Below, piece after piece: positions 37,741 to 50,162 of a stretch of 64,000 nucleotides of DNA (its first letter is position 1; each line of letters begins with the position of its first letter). The stretch is taken from contig JAQFVV010013374.1 of NCBI GenBank assembly GCA_028023455.1, positions 62,001 to 126,000 on the forward strand, written 5' to 3'. A program made the translations under genes and the position numbers. The notes under the pieces were generated by a model. The model made no database searches, was not told where the DNA came from, and was given only the letters and a program-made list of their open reading frames with translations. The DNA is from Epiperipatus broadwayi (Eukaryota > Onychophora > Udeonychophora > Euonychophora > Peripatidae).

Positions 37741-40700
37741 TTTATCATTTAAGATTAAATACCAATAAAGTTAAACAATAGATTGGATATCATTCTATCT
37801 TTTTATAGTTGATTGATGTTTATATAGTTGAATGGGAAGTTCAATCGTTTCCATTCTAATTACATATAATTTAACTACGAATATTTATTATTGGAAGTAT
37901 ATTAATATATTTTGATTTCTTTATTTTTTTTATTTTCATTTTATATTTGTGTCAAATTTCTGATATTTTGTTGAAATTTGCATCTTCTTAATAATTAAAT
38001 TAAATAATTTAAACAATCTTAAATTACTACGGCAATAAACTTTTTTTTTTATATAAGAAAAGAAATGAAATACTGTATATATTAATATTTTTGAAGCTAC
38101 CGCAAATTGCTAAATCTATGTAATTTCCATTTATTTTTACCTTTAGTTTTTATATTTAATTTAAAAAATACTTCATGTAAAACCATTGTAAAAAAAATTT
38201 AGGAAGGTAAAAGACTCTGCAGTATGTTCTTTTTAGAGCCTCTAAGTTTTGATAAAAAAAATTAAACTTTAATATTACTTTATGTTACTGATGTTTCAAA
38301 ATAGCTTTAATCATATAAGTCCTTATATAAAAAGGGGTATATCTTAATCTATGAATTGAATGTAAAATAAAAATTCAAATTTAGTTGCTTGTTTCGTGTT
38401 TTAACAGCTTTTAGTACAGTTAATATTTTATGAATAAATCATAATAATTTTATTTAAGTAATTTATGAATAGTTGAGCTATGTTTGTAGTTTCTAATATC
38501 TTTTCACTTTGTTTTAAATATTAAAATTGGTATGGCAATACTCTTGCAATGAGTATATTCTTATCATTTACATATTTTTGCATAACTTTAATTGTTTTTT
38601 TAGAAAGTATCTATAATGACTTAATTTTTAAAATAAAAAAGATTTTTTTTTAGAATTAATGATGATTAACTACTTTTTAACTGTGATATAGTATCATAAA
38701 TATTATTTCTATGAATCTCAACAACTTTTGTTTTTCCATTTACTAGAGTCATTAATTAAAGGTCAATTTTCTATATAAAATCTCTAAGCATATTACTATT
38801 ATAATATATACATATTTGTTGTTCGCTTTCTCTGTAAGATCTTTTATTTCTGTTTCTAAATCTACTTTTATTGTTTGTTTTTTCAAAAGTAAAATTTATG
38901 AGATTCATTTTTGCTTTTCTGAAAGATCCATAATTTAAGTTTTTTTCTTTTTTCTAATTTCTATCCAAATTTAATCCCTTTAATGTTATATTTTAAATTT
39001 CTTGCAGGTGAATAAAATCGTATTGGAAGATAAACCTAAGATTTTCAGTATTAGGTACCATGAATTCTTTCAAATTTTATTTATAAACATTACTATTTCT
39101 AACATTTATGTTTTTATCTTACGATACATCCGTTTTTCAAATTAATAGCTTGTTGTCTTTTTTTCTAATTTCATAAAGATAAATAAGACTTACAAGTTAA
39201 ATGTATGATAACTGCTCCAATTCATATAACTTTTCTTTTTGTTAGATATATAAGACTCTGTTGTGTTTTTATTTTCATATTTTCCAGACATTTTTTATTA
39301 AATATTAATCAAAAATAAGTATATAAAGTACATTTTTTCTTTGATCGCATTTCCTACAAGTGTATATTTTTATCATTTTAAATTATCTTTATCCATACTT
39401 ATTTAAAGCAATTCTGTTATTTTTTTATAATATTAAAAGTTTTTATTATAATATATTCAAAACCATAGAAAGTCTCTTATAATGAACTGCAAGTCGAAAA
39501 AAAAAAATATTAAATTATTATTTGATGGTAGCCTAGATACAAAACCTGATAATTCAAAAATCTTTTTTCTCCAATTATTGCCTTCTCTAATAATTTTACT
39601 GCTATCACAAAATAAATATTTGTTTTTATTGTTATTAAGTATTGATTTATAAAATTATTAAATTAATAAATCTGAAAGTCACTTGAGCAGAAAACAAGCT
39701 AAGTCATTCCAAAAAATTCTAGTAATTACTATCAACAATACTGAATATAACAATCACATAAAATCATAATATCATGCACTTACATACATTCAACAAAAAT
39801 CCACCAGATTTCTGAAAAATATAATCTTTTTCTAATTTCAGACAGAAAGGCTAAAGTCAGTAACTAATTTTACTGATTTAAGCATGTAAATTGGTCAACT
39901 GTGTAATAAAGATACAATACCAAAAACTAAAAGATTGACTTTAAATGTTTGGTCTGCTTGATTTATTTAAATTCTCAATAAGAAATCAAAATATTTTATT
40001 TAATCTAAAGACTCCTTTGGCTAACAAACGACTTAGTATCAAGCACAAAGTTGCACTTTGCTTATAATAGTTCAAGTTATTATAGAAATGTTGTTTTGTT
40101 TTGTCTCACGGAAAACATCACTGATAAAAATATTTACTTTTTTAAAAAACATTTCATCTACTTTAACTATAAGTATTAATTTTTATCAGATTGTTTTTTG
40201 TTTTTTTGAAGTACCAATTTTTTCATATTTTCTTTTTTTTATATAAAACAGAGAAATGGCACCAATATTACAAAACAAAAATAAAAACTCAGTATTTTTA
40301 TATAAGGAGCATTTATAATAATTAAATATCTCATTTAATTATTTTCTCTTTTTTTTGCATTCAATTATATATAGTTTTTGACAATAAAAATGTATTTTAG
40401 GAAATAAAGAGAAAAAACACAATTTTTGAAGACCCTACTGCAAAGTACATGTCTATTCTAAAATACTCCAGAAAAAACTAGCGAAGAAAAAAATATTCTC
40501 ATTAATCTTACAACTGCGAATTTAGTAAAAAATTATATGAACTTTATTCTCTAATTAAAAGTATGTAGATATCTATAGATAAACAAAAATCAAAGGGATT
40601 AGATTAGCTATGATCTAAATACTTGATATAATTTTGCTGACTGCTTTTTTTCTATTTTCCTTAGCACCATTTTTTTATAATTACTTTTTCCTAATATTCA

Positions 40701-43030
40701 GCAGCATTTTTTCTGGTTTCTTGTGGTCATCTTCTCTTTGTTCATTGCTCTTTTCCATTTACTTTAGCAACAGTTCTTTTTTTCTGATTGCTTTCTCACT
40801 TTACTTAGCATTTCTTCATCCCGTTCTTGATTATCTTCTCCTTGTTGATCGCTTTCTTCAATTTTTCCTAATGCCAACTGCCATATTTAGATTGACATTG
40901 CAATTTTTTTATTCTCTGGGCTCCTTCAGTATGTGCTGCTCTTTTCATTGATCATGTTTTTCCTCTATTTTTTCCCATTTTGCCCTTGCTACAATATAAG
41001 TTTGTATTCAATTACATATAACCTTACATCAAAAAATGTATTTTTTAAAGAATATTATTTTATAAAATAAGTATCCTATCACCTCCCTTTTACTGTAACC
41101 TTTCACTGTTACTATTACTCCTGATCTGCCTTTTTTTCAACCTTATGTTTTTATCTGACTTTCTCTAATTTATTTTTCCTTCTTTTTTAATTGTTAAATG
41201 TCATCAGATCTCTGAAAAGAAAGTTGGATATATGGCTTGTTACATGAACTTTATTTTAAAAGTATTTGTAAGTTTATGAAAAGAAATTAATGAGGAAATT
41301 GATCATACATGCACAAATGGGGTAGAAATCAGGAATAAATTAATAATGAGTTTAAATTCTGACTATAGTTGAAGAATCATCTGTCAATAATTACCCAATG
41401 CAGCATAAATAAACCAGAAGGGCTATATCAACTAAATACTAATGAGCTTCCTAAAACTCAAAATATAAAATAATAAAAATCTTTGCAATCTAAAGTCTTC
41501 ATCAGTGGAATTTTGAGACTTATAAAATAATGCTAACAATATACAAATGGTGTAAATCCCTTGAAAGTTAACCCTTGCTTCTTTGAGTCTTAGAAATCAT
41601 GAAGTGATTTGGTGCAGTGCCTGAAGTAAGAACATTCCATAAAGTTTTAAGAAAATATTATGTCAAGCCAATGTTAAAATCCTCCAGCCATTATCAGTAC
41701 TAAAAATACAGCTAAATAAACATTAAATCAAAGCTTCATCCAGTCTATGAAAATCTTGATTTTCTTCTGTTCTATTATAAATATGAACTCTATTTGCATA
41801 TACAATATCATCACATTTTATAGTCTATGAATCAGTTAAGCAATTTTTTATATATACACTTATCACATTTTTTAATATAATTAAATTGTCAATTCTTCAA
41901 TGACGTACATAATTATTACAGTCTTTTGTTTCTCAGATGGAAAATTGAACTCCATGTTAAGAGGTTGTTTTGTAGTAATAGTCACTAGAAATCAGTCATC
42001 ATTGGACCCCACATTAGCAACCATTTATAACAGTATAAATGAAATGTGTAAATAGTAGGGGTGATGTAAATCATTATCATCATCCAAAAGCAACATTTCT
42101 CATTAACAAAGGAACACATTTACTGAACATAGAACATATGCAAAAAAGTCAACATTGAAAGCAATGAAAGTAATTATAAGTAATAATAGAGTACCACCAG
42201 AAATAGTCATCAAATGTTATTTTTTGTGACTGAATTCAAAAGTGATAGAGTATAAACTTTTAGGCTAATAATCATCTAGACAATGTCAAACTTAGATTAT
42301 ATTATAAAACTAATACCTCATCACATGCACATATTTATTTGTTAAAATAATTACAATTAACATATTTTAAAAAATGACAAGATCATTATATTAACATTAA
42401 TGCTCTGGACTATCAGGTATCATGAGTGCATTGATTATCAATAAATAAAGTACAATATGTGGGGCTTTAAAAGTGGTGTTTATTATCTTAATGCTATCCA
42501 AATAATTCTAAAGATAACCATTGGTTACTCACATATATACTGATACATATATCTTGCAAATACCATTATTAGTGAATTATCTTTGGGATTACAAAGGCTA
42601 GGTATTGTGAACAGGAGAAAATATATATTGTTAACTTGTTCTATTTAAATAGTTTCATAGGGATAATCCTCAAACCTCTTAAAGTGCAATTCTATGATGA
42701 AATCAATTCACAGATCAGATAGATAGAAGACTAAAGACATAAGAAAATTATTCAGAAACTTTTTTTTTTAAATAATGTGTACAATATAATGAACTGAGAA
42801 AAAAAATACATTTATAGATGATAAACATGGTGTATTCACAAACATAACATATAAAACAGATTATAAATAATAATGTCCTAATATATAGTTTAAATAATTC
42901 CTGGATAGCAATTTCTTTAATTATTTCTAGTTATTTTTATGTTAATAGATTAAATAATAATATATAGTAATTATCATTAGATATTCTAAAATATTTTAAC
43001 TTTTAAAACATATAAATTATTTGAGTATAT
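37741..43030. other. Gene-free AT-rich DNA with a pyrimidine-rich tract
   Basis: No supported gene. About 40634-41170 is strongly T/C-rich with a loose ~65-bp repetition of TTGCTTTCT...TTTACTTAGCA phrases. The ORF it supports (105 aa, Phe/Leu/Ser-rich) looks compositional. Sequence at 41250-42650 is a little less AT-biased but shows no family motif. Confidence 0.5.
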
Positions 43031-43040
43031 ACCTAGCATT

Positions 43041-43100
43041 GTTTAGTGTAGTGGTAGAATGTTGGACACTGGGCAGTAGTCTTCAAATAAATTCCATTGC
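43041..43100 (+). mobile_element. tRNA-like SINE head
   Basis: The A-box-like TAGTGTAGTGGTAGAA lies at the expected spacing before a weak B-box-like TTCAAATAAATTCC. There is no full cloverleaf, so it is a SINE head or tRNA pseudogene. Confidence 0.45.
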
Positions 43101-43296
43101 TGGCATTTTATGCACTTAAATTTGTTATAAACTCTCAAGCAGTAAACTATTCATTTATTTTTTATTACAGTATATACATACTTTTTTTTAAATATGATAA
43201 AGAGCCTTACTTTGTTTGTTTTTTTTTAAAGTGTTAAATTTAAATATTATAAGAATGACCTTTCATCTCTTTCTTCTGTCATGGGAGAATAATATC

Positions 43297-43776
43297 AGAC
43301 TCATCATCATCATCAACCATTATCAATCCACTGCAGGATGAGGGTCTCTCCAAGTTCAATCCATCTTTTCCTATCTTTAGCTTCTCTTCTCCACAACACC
43401 CCTGCACACTTTCTTATTTCATCCATCCATCTCACATGTGGTCTCTTTCTGGATCTTTTACAATCTCTTGGAATCCAGTTTAAAATTTCAATTGTCCATC
43501 TATTATCATCTCTTCTAGCAATATGTCCAGCCTAACTCCACTTCAGTCTTTTATTTTTTTCAATGAGGTCAGTAACACCTGTTTGTTCTCTTAACCATAC
43601 ATTGGGTTTTCAATCTCTTCTTGTTATTCCCAACATGCATCTCTCCATATTTCTTTGAGTGGTCTGAAGTCTCTGTATTGCTCTTCTATAAAGTGTCCAA
43701 GTCTCAGATCCATAAGTAAGAACTGGAAAAATACATTTATTAAAAACCTTCCTTTTCAAACACATAGGCAAACTAC
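43297..43776 (-). pseudogene. RTE/BovB-type LINE 3' end
   Basis: On the minus strand, one main frame with a few stops gives VLTYGSETWTLYRRAIQRLQ, then MERCMLGITRRD, AGHIARRDDNRW, PRDCKRSRKRPHVRWMDEIR and CAGVLWRREAKDRKRW. This is the conserved C-terminal tail of RTE/BovB-type ORF2. It ends in a (TGA)n-like tail (plus-strand CATCATCATCATC at about 43303), typical of RTE 3' ends. It is much better preserved than the copy at 7.3-9.0 kb and lacks everything upstream of about YGSETW, so it is 5'-truncated. Confidence 0.9.
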
Positions 43777-44204
43777 CAGATGATATTCATGAATCTTTTA
43801 AATTTTAATATAGATTACTGTTGCAATAATTATTTAAAAAACTGATTCAACAAAAGCTTAAAAAATAGTAATTTAATTCAAAGCTGAACGTAATTTTCTA
43901 CAAAGGAAAGATTAACAATATTACATATTAGCTACAGCTTAGTACTGCTTTCGATAGGGCAGGTCATATTCATAGCCCTAGATAAAGTCAGATTTGTAAC
44001 TAAGGAAGAGAAAGCAGGCATTTATCTCATATATTTTTTTTTTTCAAAAAATTGTTAATAATAAGAATTTTTGATAACTTTTGTTTCTATTTTTATCTAA
44101 TTAAAAATTTTATAATGATAAAATTATTTTTGGATTGCTTTTATAATCACACAACGTTTGTCATTTATTTAAATTAAACATTACTCTTTTGCATAATTTC
44201 AGTT

Positions 44205-45450
44205 TTCCACCATTTCTTTTCAGCAACACACTTTATTTCTTTCATCACAACTACACCACTCTCTGTAAACTTCAAGTAACTAATAGATGCCATATGATAA
44301 TGTTTAGTCAATTATTATCCAATGTTGTCCTATCCAATATCCTGATACTTGTTTTAAGTTTATGGTTTTCATTAATGAGGATATTAGGATCATGGAACAG
44401 TGAATTTGGTTCTTTAGGATCTAATGCATTTTTCTTATAGTATTTATCATTTACTTCTCTTTTTAACTATCAAGATATCAATTCTAATTGAAAAATATAT
44501 GTTTTCAATCCAAACCACTAGGTTGGTCCACGAGCCAGAACTTCTCATTGATGAAAGCCATAAGCTTGAAATTAGTCTTAGGATATTGGATAGTATAGTG
44601 ATGGAGAAGGATTTACTAATTACTAACATCTGGAATCTATTAGTTAATAAAGTAGTATAGCTGTAGTGAAAAAAAAGTATGTTACTGAAACAATGATGAT
44701 ATAAGCTAAATTCATGTGATAGAGTTATGTGATATTTTATAGGTATTATGCCATTCTTGGCCACAGCATTAAAGTGTTTATAGCTGTTAAAACTTAATAA
44801 TACCATTATATATAGATAATGAAATATCCAAATGCATAGTTTTATAAACATCATCACTGATAAAAGCCAAAAATCTGGGAATATTGAGTAGAATGGCACA
44901 GAATATGGATTTATTAAGCACTATCATCAGATAACTATTAGTTATCAAAACTGGCAGTAGGTGGCATAGTTGTGGTAAGAAATAATATGCTGTTGAAATA
45001 GCTATGATATAAGCTGAAATGATGTAATAGAGTCATGATATTTTATTGATTTTATATCATTCCTGAATACATGATAGAAGTGACCATAGTTGTTATAAAC
45101 TAAAGATATCATACAATATGCATATTGAACTGGTTCATATCTGTATTACTATACAAGAAAGTTGGCTTGGATTGAAAAGAATTTTTTTTTTTTTTTTTAA
45201 TTTGGACTGATAAGTTAATAGTTAAAAAGGGGGGGGGGGAATACTGACTGCTAGAAGGAAATGCATTAAATCCTAAAGATACAAGTGCACTGTTCCGAGA
45301 TTCGAAACTCTTTATCAATGAAAGCCATAACGTGAAATTAATCTATGGATATTGAATAAGACAACATAAAATGGAAATTTACTGATCATTATCATCTGGC
45401 AACTATTAGTTACTAAAGTCTACAGTAGGTGGTATAGTTGTGATGAATAA
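44205..45450. mobile_element. Foldback/tandem element
   Basis: About 44205-44435 is an inverted copy of about 45250-45450; both contain a CAATGAAAGCCATAA-like part and an ACTATTAGTTACT-like part. Between them are two more diverged copies in the same orientation as the right arm (from about 44540 and 44845). So one inverted copy faces three tandem direct copies, an arrangement like the other foldbacks here. No clear target duplication was found. The 78-150 aa ORFs inside are repeat by-products. Confidence 0.65.
45231..45240. repeat. G homopolymer
   Basis: A run of about ten G inside the element at 44205-45450, close to a long T run (45183-45199). Confidence 0.85.
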
Positions 45451-45782
45451 AAAAATTAAATAAAACTTATCTGATATTTTTAAATTGAAATGATCCAATT
45501 TTTCTTTGGTGAGAAAACAGTAGAAATATCTTGGGGAATAATTAAAATATCATTAGGGCAACTTTACAAACACTAAATATGATTAATCCATTCGTGTCTT
45601 TTGAAATATTTTATAAAAGAAAGACCTCTTTATCAAATAAAAATATATTTTAAAAACAGAGTCAAATATTTACCAAACTTTTTCCCAAATTTGTACTTCT
45701 TCTATAACACTTCAATTCTAATTAAACATTGTTCGTTGCCATCATGTCATCATTGCTTTATAAAACTCTAAATTATCTTTTA

Positions 45783-45811
45783 AATAATAATAATAATAAT
45801 AATAATAATAT
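45783..45811. repeat. (AAT)n microsatellite, ~9 units
   Basis: Pure triplets, upstream of a second, longer AAT tract. Confidence 0.9.
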
Positions 45812-45899
45812 GTACTTTTAACAAAAATGAATAATGTAACACTCGAAATTGAACTGATAATAATAGGTTTAAACATGTATCTCGCTACAATTAAGTGGC

Positions 45900-45956
45900 A
45901 TTGTAGAACTATGTAACTAAAATGATTAATAAAGTTTATTATTGTTGAAACTTAAC

Positions 45957-46032
<76 letters not shown>

Positions 46033-46048
46033 GTAGTAGTAGTAGTAG
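45900..46048 (+). repeat. LINE-tail-like sequence with (AAT)n(TAG)6
   Basis: About 45908-45955 (CTATGTAAC, AATAAAG, TTGAAAC in order, then ACAATAATAAT) resembles the last ~90 nt of the LINE that follows (CTATGTAAC...AATAAAG...TTGAAAC...ACAATAATAAT). It runs into about 25 AAT triplets and six TAG triplets ending at 46048. It may be the 3' end of an older, 5'-truncated relative. Confidence 0.5.
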
Positions 46049-46256
46049 TGCGGGTCCTGCTGTCAATAAGTGGGAACAAACTTACAAAAGCTCTTGAATG
46101 TACTTCATTAAAGGCAAACAAAATCTAATTATTAGTTTAAAAATCTTATAATTTTGAAAAGTATAAACGATTCCGGATTATAAGAAAAGACGCTGTTAAC
46201 AAAGTAAGTTTTTTTTTATTATTTTGTCCTTAGAAAAATCTAGTCATCTAGTTGAA

Positions 46257-47504
46257 ATGGCGTCTGCAGATAACAATTGCGTTATTAGTAAAAGAAATAA
46301 CAATACAGATGTCAAATCAGTTGCAGAAGCCAGTAAGGAAAAAAAAATCTTATGCAAATATTGCTGCAATGAAACCACAAAAAACAATATTAGAAAATAT
46401 TATACAGCAAGAGAACACAAAAAAATCGGAGGGGAAGAACAAATAGGCAGATTCAGGAGAGCCAATTCAATAGACATCTTTGAACTAAGTGTAGAAAATG
46501 AAGATGAGACACCTAATCATCTAACAGAACAAACTGAAAATAATTGGACAGAAGAAGAAATTCAAGAAATCAACATCCAGTTTAATAATACAATACCGAA
46601 CAAGTTATATGAATCTTTTAAAAAATTATTTTCTAACAGATCATTAGTGCTTGCAATTACAGACAGAAATCTAACTTTATATAAATTTCACAAAGAGTTA
46701 TTATATCAAAAACTAACAGAAGAAAACTTATGGGACTCAGTCTCAGAAATAGGTGAACATACAAACTCGCGATATATAGCTATACAATTTTTCAATGAAA
46801 ATCAAAAAATGAGATTCAAATCACAAATAAAAACAATGGGTGGATATGTAATGATTGTTGTAGATGAAAATCTGCAAAATTATTGTTCAGGAATCATTAA
46901 AAATGCATATTTTGGGTTTAGCTTTCATGATTTCAAAAGTATGGTCCAACCATTTGGACATGCCATATACATTAAACAAATCTTGTGCAATGATACACCC
47001 ACACTTATATACACCAACAGTTATTATTTTAAGATAAAGCTGCACCAGCATATTAAGCCAGAAGAAATTCCAAGGCAAATTATGGATCAGGGAGCAGTGT
47101 TATACCTAAACATTAAAGGGCTAAGGCCACAATGTTTTGGCTGTGGAGAAAGAAGCCATTTAATTATAGACTGTCCAAAGAATGAAAATAATAAAGGATT
47201 TGATATATCAGAAGAAAGACTAGAAAAGAAAACAAGCTGTAAACAAAGGGATATAAAGCAAATATTGACCTCGGATGTGGTAACTCAGGGAAGTGAAAAG
47301 GAAAAAAATTCTATACAACAACCACATATGAATACAGATAATCAGGAAAGTGAAACTGCAAATGTAAATAATGATGCTAGCAATATTGGTGAGATTCTAG
47401 ATTCATCATTAAGGCTGGAGAAAAAAGAGTGCCTTAAGATAAATAATACAAAAGTAAAAGAAAAAAAGGGAATGATATACAAATGCATGCAGTTAAAGCT
47501 TTAG
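46257..47504 (+). pseudogene. LINE ORF1 with CCHC zinc knuckle (frameshifted)
   Basis: The frame is open from 46224, but the first ATG is 46257, giving about 415 aa. The central part (46560-47100) has alternating hydrophobic and charged blocks consistent with an RNA-recognition-like fold. It is followed by CFGCGERSHLIIDC (from 47133), a perfect C-x2-C-x4-H-x4-C knuckle. Near the N-terminus, A-runs around 46340 and 46425 probably shift the frame. The +1-related frame there reads KKSYANIAAMKPQK, which looks more like an ORF1 leader than the LCKYCCNETTKNN of the long frame. ORF1 proteins bind element RNA in the RNP. Expected partner: ORF2 immediately downstream. Confidence 0.8.
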
Positions 47505-47566
47505 AAAAAATATAGACAACACACACCGAAAAAAATGTTGATGGATGGCAATATTATGAAGAGAAT

Positions 47567-47866
47567 ATGAATTTGGACAAAGAACTGGAATTAACTAAAA
47601 AACAAAGAACTAGGAACAATACAAATATTGAGATTACTCAGACAATAATGCCAAATATGCAGCAAGTTACACAGGGTAATATTGAACAGAAGAGAAAGCC
47701 AGGAAGGCCCTCAAAAAACAGGAAAACAGGAAAAAAGCTAAAATTAGGAGAGCTTATGTTTGATGACACAGGAGAATGGTATCGAATGGACAGATATACT
47801 GATGTTGAATCTGAAAGTGAGTTTGAAGATGCCCAAGATTTACAATTGATAGACAGCCAAAGATAA
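47567..47866 (+). pseudogene. Probable C-terminal part of LINE ORF1, AT-hook-like
   Basis: 99 aa in a different frame from ORF1. Upstream in this frame the sequence continues (VKALEKI, one TAG near 47511, then TTHTEKNVDGW). A shift at the A-rich stretch near 47460 plus one stop therefore probably separated it from ORF1. It is rich in Gln and Lys and contains KRKPGRPSKNRK (residues about 42-53), resembling an AT-hook (G-R-P core with basic flanks). An acidic end follows (DVESESEFEDAQDL). It stops 60 nt before ORF2. It could also be a separate small ORF. Confidence 0.55.
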
Positions 47867-47925
47867 GTATAATTAAAGATAAAGTAAATTCAAACAAATT
47901 CAAAGTAAAAAGTAAATCTTTATAA

Positions 47926-49410
47926 ATGAAAATTAAAATTGCTTCTTTTAATGTACGGGGTTTGAATTCAATAGAAAAAATATTTAAGTTGAAACAATGG
48001 ATCAGGGAAACAAAACCTCATATAATGGGACTGCTTGAAACCAAAATTTATGCAGGGTCACAAATTGATCCAGCAAAATTTCTAAATAGTGAGGGCTTTG
48101 TTGCATGTTCAAGAGACTCTACCTCTCCATCAGCCGGGACAGGTCTTTTGATAGCTACTGCTTGCCAGTTTACCAATTTTCAAATCATATACATTGATGC
48201 AAATCTATTAATCATTACTTTATTTCACAAAATAATTAAAATAAATGTAATCTTTGTTTATATGCCATTGCAAAAATATAAAATAAATACAATAATTGCC
48301 ACAATTAATTCAACACTGGGATCTACAGCTAATCCAACAATTTTGATCGGAGACTGCAATGTAACATATGATGAGTTTGTAAATAAGTGGATACATAAAT
48401 TATCAGTTCCATTGATGAGTGCAAGGGGTTTCTTACCTGAAGATGCTGTTTCATTTCATAATGGCCGATTTTCAACATTAATTGATCTTTGTTTTTACTC
48501 TCCAGTGTTTCATCATCTAATAAGCATGAAGTTAATCCCATCAGCAATTTCTGATCACTCAGCTCAGTTCATATCAATTGACCTCAGTAATATACAAGTC
48601 TCTAGACTGCCACTAACTAGAACAATAAGAATGTTGATTCCAACCTTAACACCCGAATTTATTTTTTCAGAGACTTATATTATGTGGAATAAGATTCTTT
48701 CAATGACCTTTAACCCAATACAGCAATATTTAGCTTACATTAATATCTTGTCATTTAACATTAATCATATAGTGAAAAATCAGCCACCTCCCTCAGGGTT
48801 GTTGAAGCTTGCAGAACAAATTCATAAACGTATTGTGGCGATAACCCCTACTCAACACACACAGAAACGTATACATATACTAACAAATGCTTATAACAAG
48901 GCATGTGAAACACTGAAGAGCTATTTAAAAAATAAAAAAAGTAGAATATGCCTAATGCATCAACACACATGGACTCGGCAATACATTAGATGGGCATTAG
49001 GGAGGGGACCTGAAATCAAAGTGCCATTAGCAATTAAAATCAACAATGAAACATTTACTGGAAATAATATGATCTTACCAATTCTTAACTATTTTAAAGA
49101 TAAGCTGGGACCAGGGAAATTGATACAATACCAGCCAAATGTATTTGGAATGGCAGAGATTGAATCACCATATGCAATAGATGATTTTATAATGAAAATG
49201 AATGAAATGCCCAACAACTGTCACCCAGGAAGCCCTGGAATTCCACTGTTCATATTAAAACACCTTGACAAGCTGACTAGCAAATGCCTGTGCCAGCTGG
49301 CAAATTATTTATCACAGGGAATAATAACAATGGAGGGAGTTAATATGATCGCGATGGTGCCATTTAATAAAAAAAAAAAAAGAAGCCCATCCCTTTGTTA
49401 TCAGAGATAA
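47926..49410 (+). pseudogene. LINE ORF2, endonuclease part
   Basis: ATG 47926 starts MKIKIASFNVRGLNS, an APE endonuclease entry. Key residues are in place: N9, E38 (LLETK), Y112 (VYMPL), D143/N145 (GDCN), ID at 186-187 and SDH at 209-211. The ~220-residue nuclease that nicks target DNA therefore looks intact. The rest is the linker and RT fingers (NNCHPGSPGIPLFILK). The frame leaves its path at a run of about twelve A around 49369-49381 and ends with unrelated residues at 49410, so RT is cut off in this copy. I chose this start because it sits at the family's usual distance from the FNVRGLN motif. Confidence 0.9.
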
Positions 49411-50162
49411 GGCCAATATCAATGGGTCCATTGCCCATAAAGATTTTAGAGAAAGTAATTAAAGATAAAATAGAACCATTTATTTTGCCGATGATTTCTC
49501 CAGCTCAATTTGCAAAAAAACATTCATCTACCACACAAGCTGCTATGTTATTTAAGGCTATTTTGACATCGGTTAGAGAAAAAAAAAGATATGGCCCGAT
49601 TGTTGTACAGCTGGATATTGCTTCGGCTTTTGACAATGTTGATATATCTGTACTGTTGAGATTATTGAATGACACTGAAATGCCAAAATCACATATATAT
49701 GTTATAACAAATTTACTCTTAAATCATGAGCTTCACATCACCCTAAATGGCAGAAATTTGCCAGCTTTCACACCAACTAAATCACTTTCACAGGGGTCCC
49801 CACTTAGTGCCATCTTATTCATTTTATATATAAATCCCCTTCTTGTTCGACTACAACAGGCATTTGAGGGAATGGAGATCCCAGGAACAGGTCAAAAATT
49901 GACCTGCATTGCATACATGGATGATATTACAGTTTTCCTGACATCAAAAAAGCAGATACCAAAACTACAGATGATTTTAGAAGAATACTCAAAGGAATTT
50001 AAACTAGGTTTCAATCCAGAAAAAACAGCAGCATGGACCCTTTTCACAGGAAGGCCATGTACATCCATTTTCTTAGGCAAAGCCAGGCTCATTCCTTGGG
50101 TTTCCATTCCATCTGGGGACTACTGGCATGAGATGTCATTTGCAGAACAAATTGAAAAATGA
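49395..50162 (+). pseudogene. LINE ORF2, reverse transcriptase part
   Basis: This continues ORF2 after the poly-A frameshift. RPISMGPLPIKILEKVI (RT block 1-2), VQLDIASAFDNV (motif A Asp), LSQGSPLSAILFILYINPLL (motif B) and AYMDDITVF (catalytic Y-M-D-D, residues 174-177 of this frame) are all present. GFNPEKTAAW is the following block. The catalytic residues are intact. A second shift in GAAAAATG near 50156 moves the frame before the thumb region. Confidence 0.9.

Noticed and set aside
40634-40951. Phe/Leu-rich 105-aa ORF resembling a membrane protein
   Set aside because: A pyrimidine-rich low-complexity tract gives this composition by itself; no start context or family motif.
44424-44899. 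78- and 150-aa ORFs on opposite strands
   Set aside because: Both run through inverted and tandem copies of the 44.2-45.4 kb repeat.
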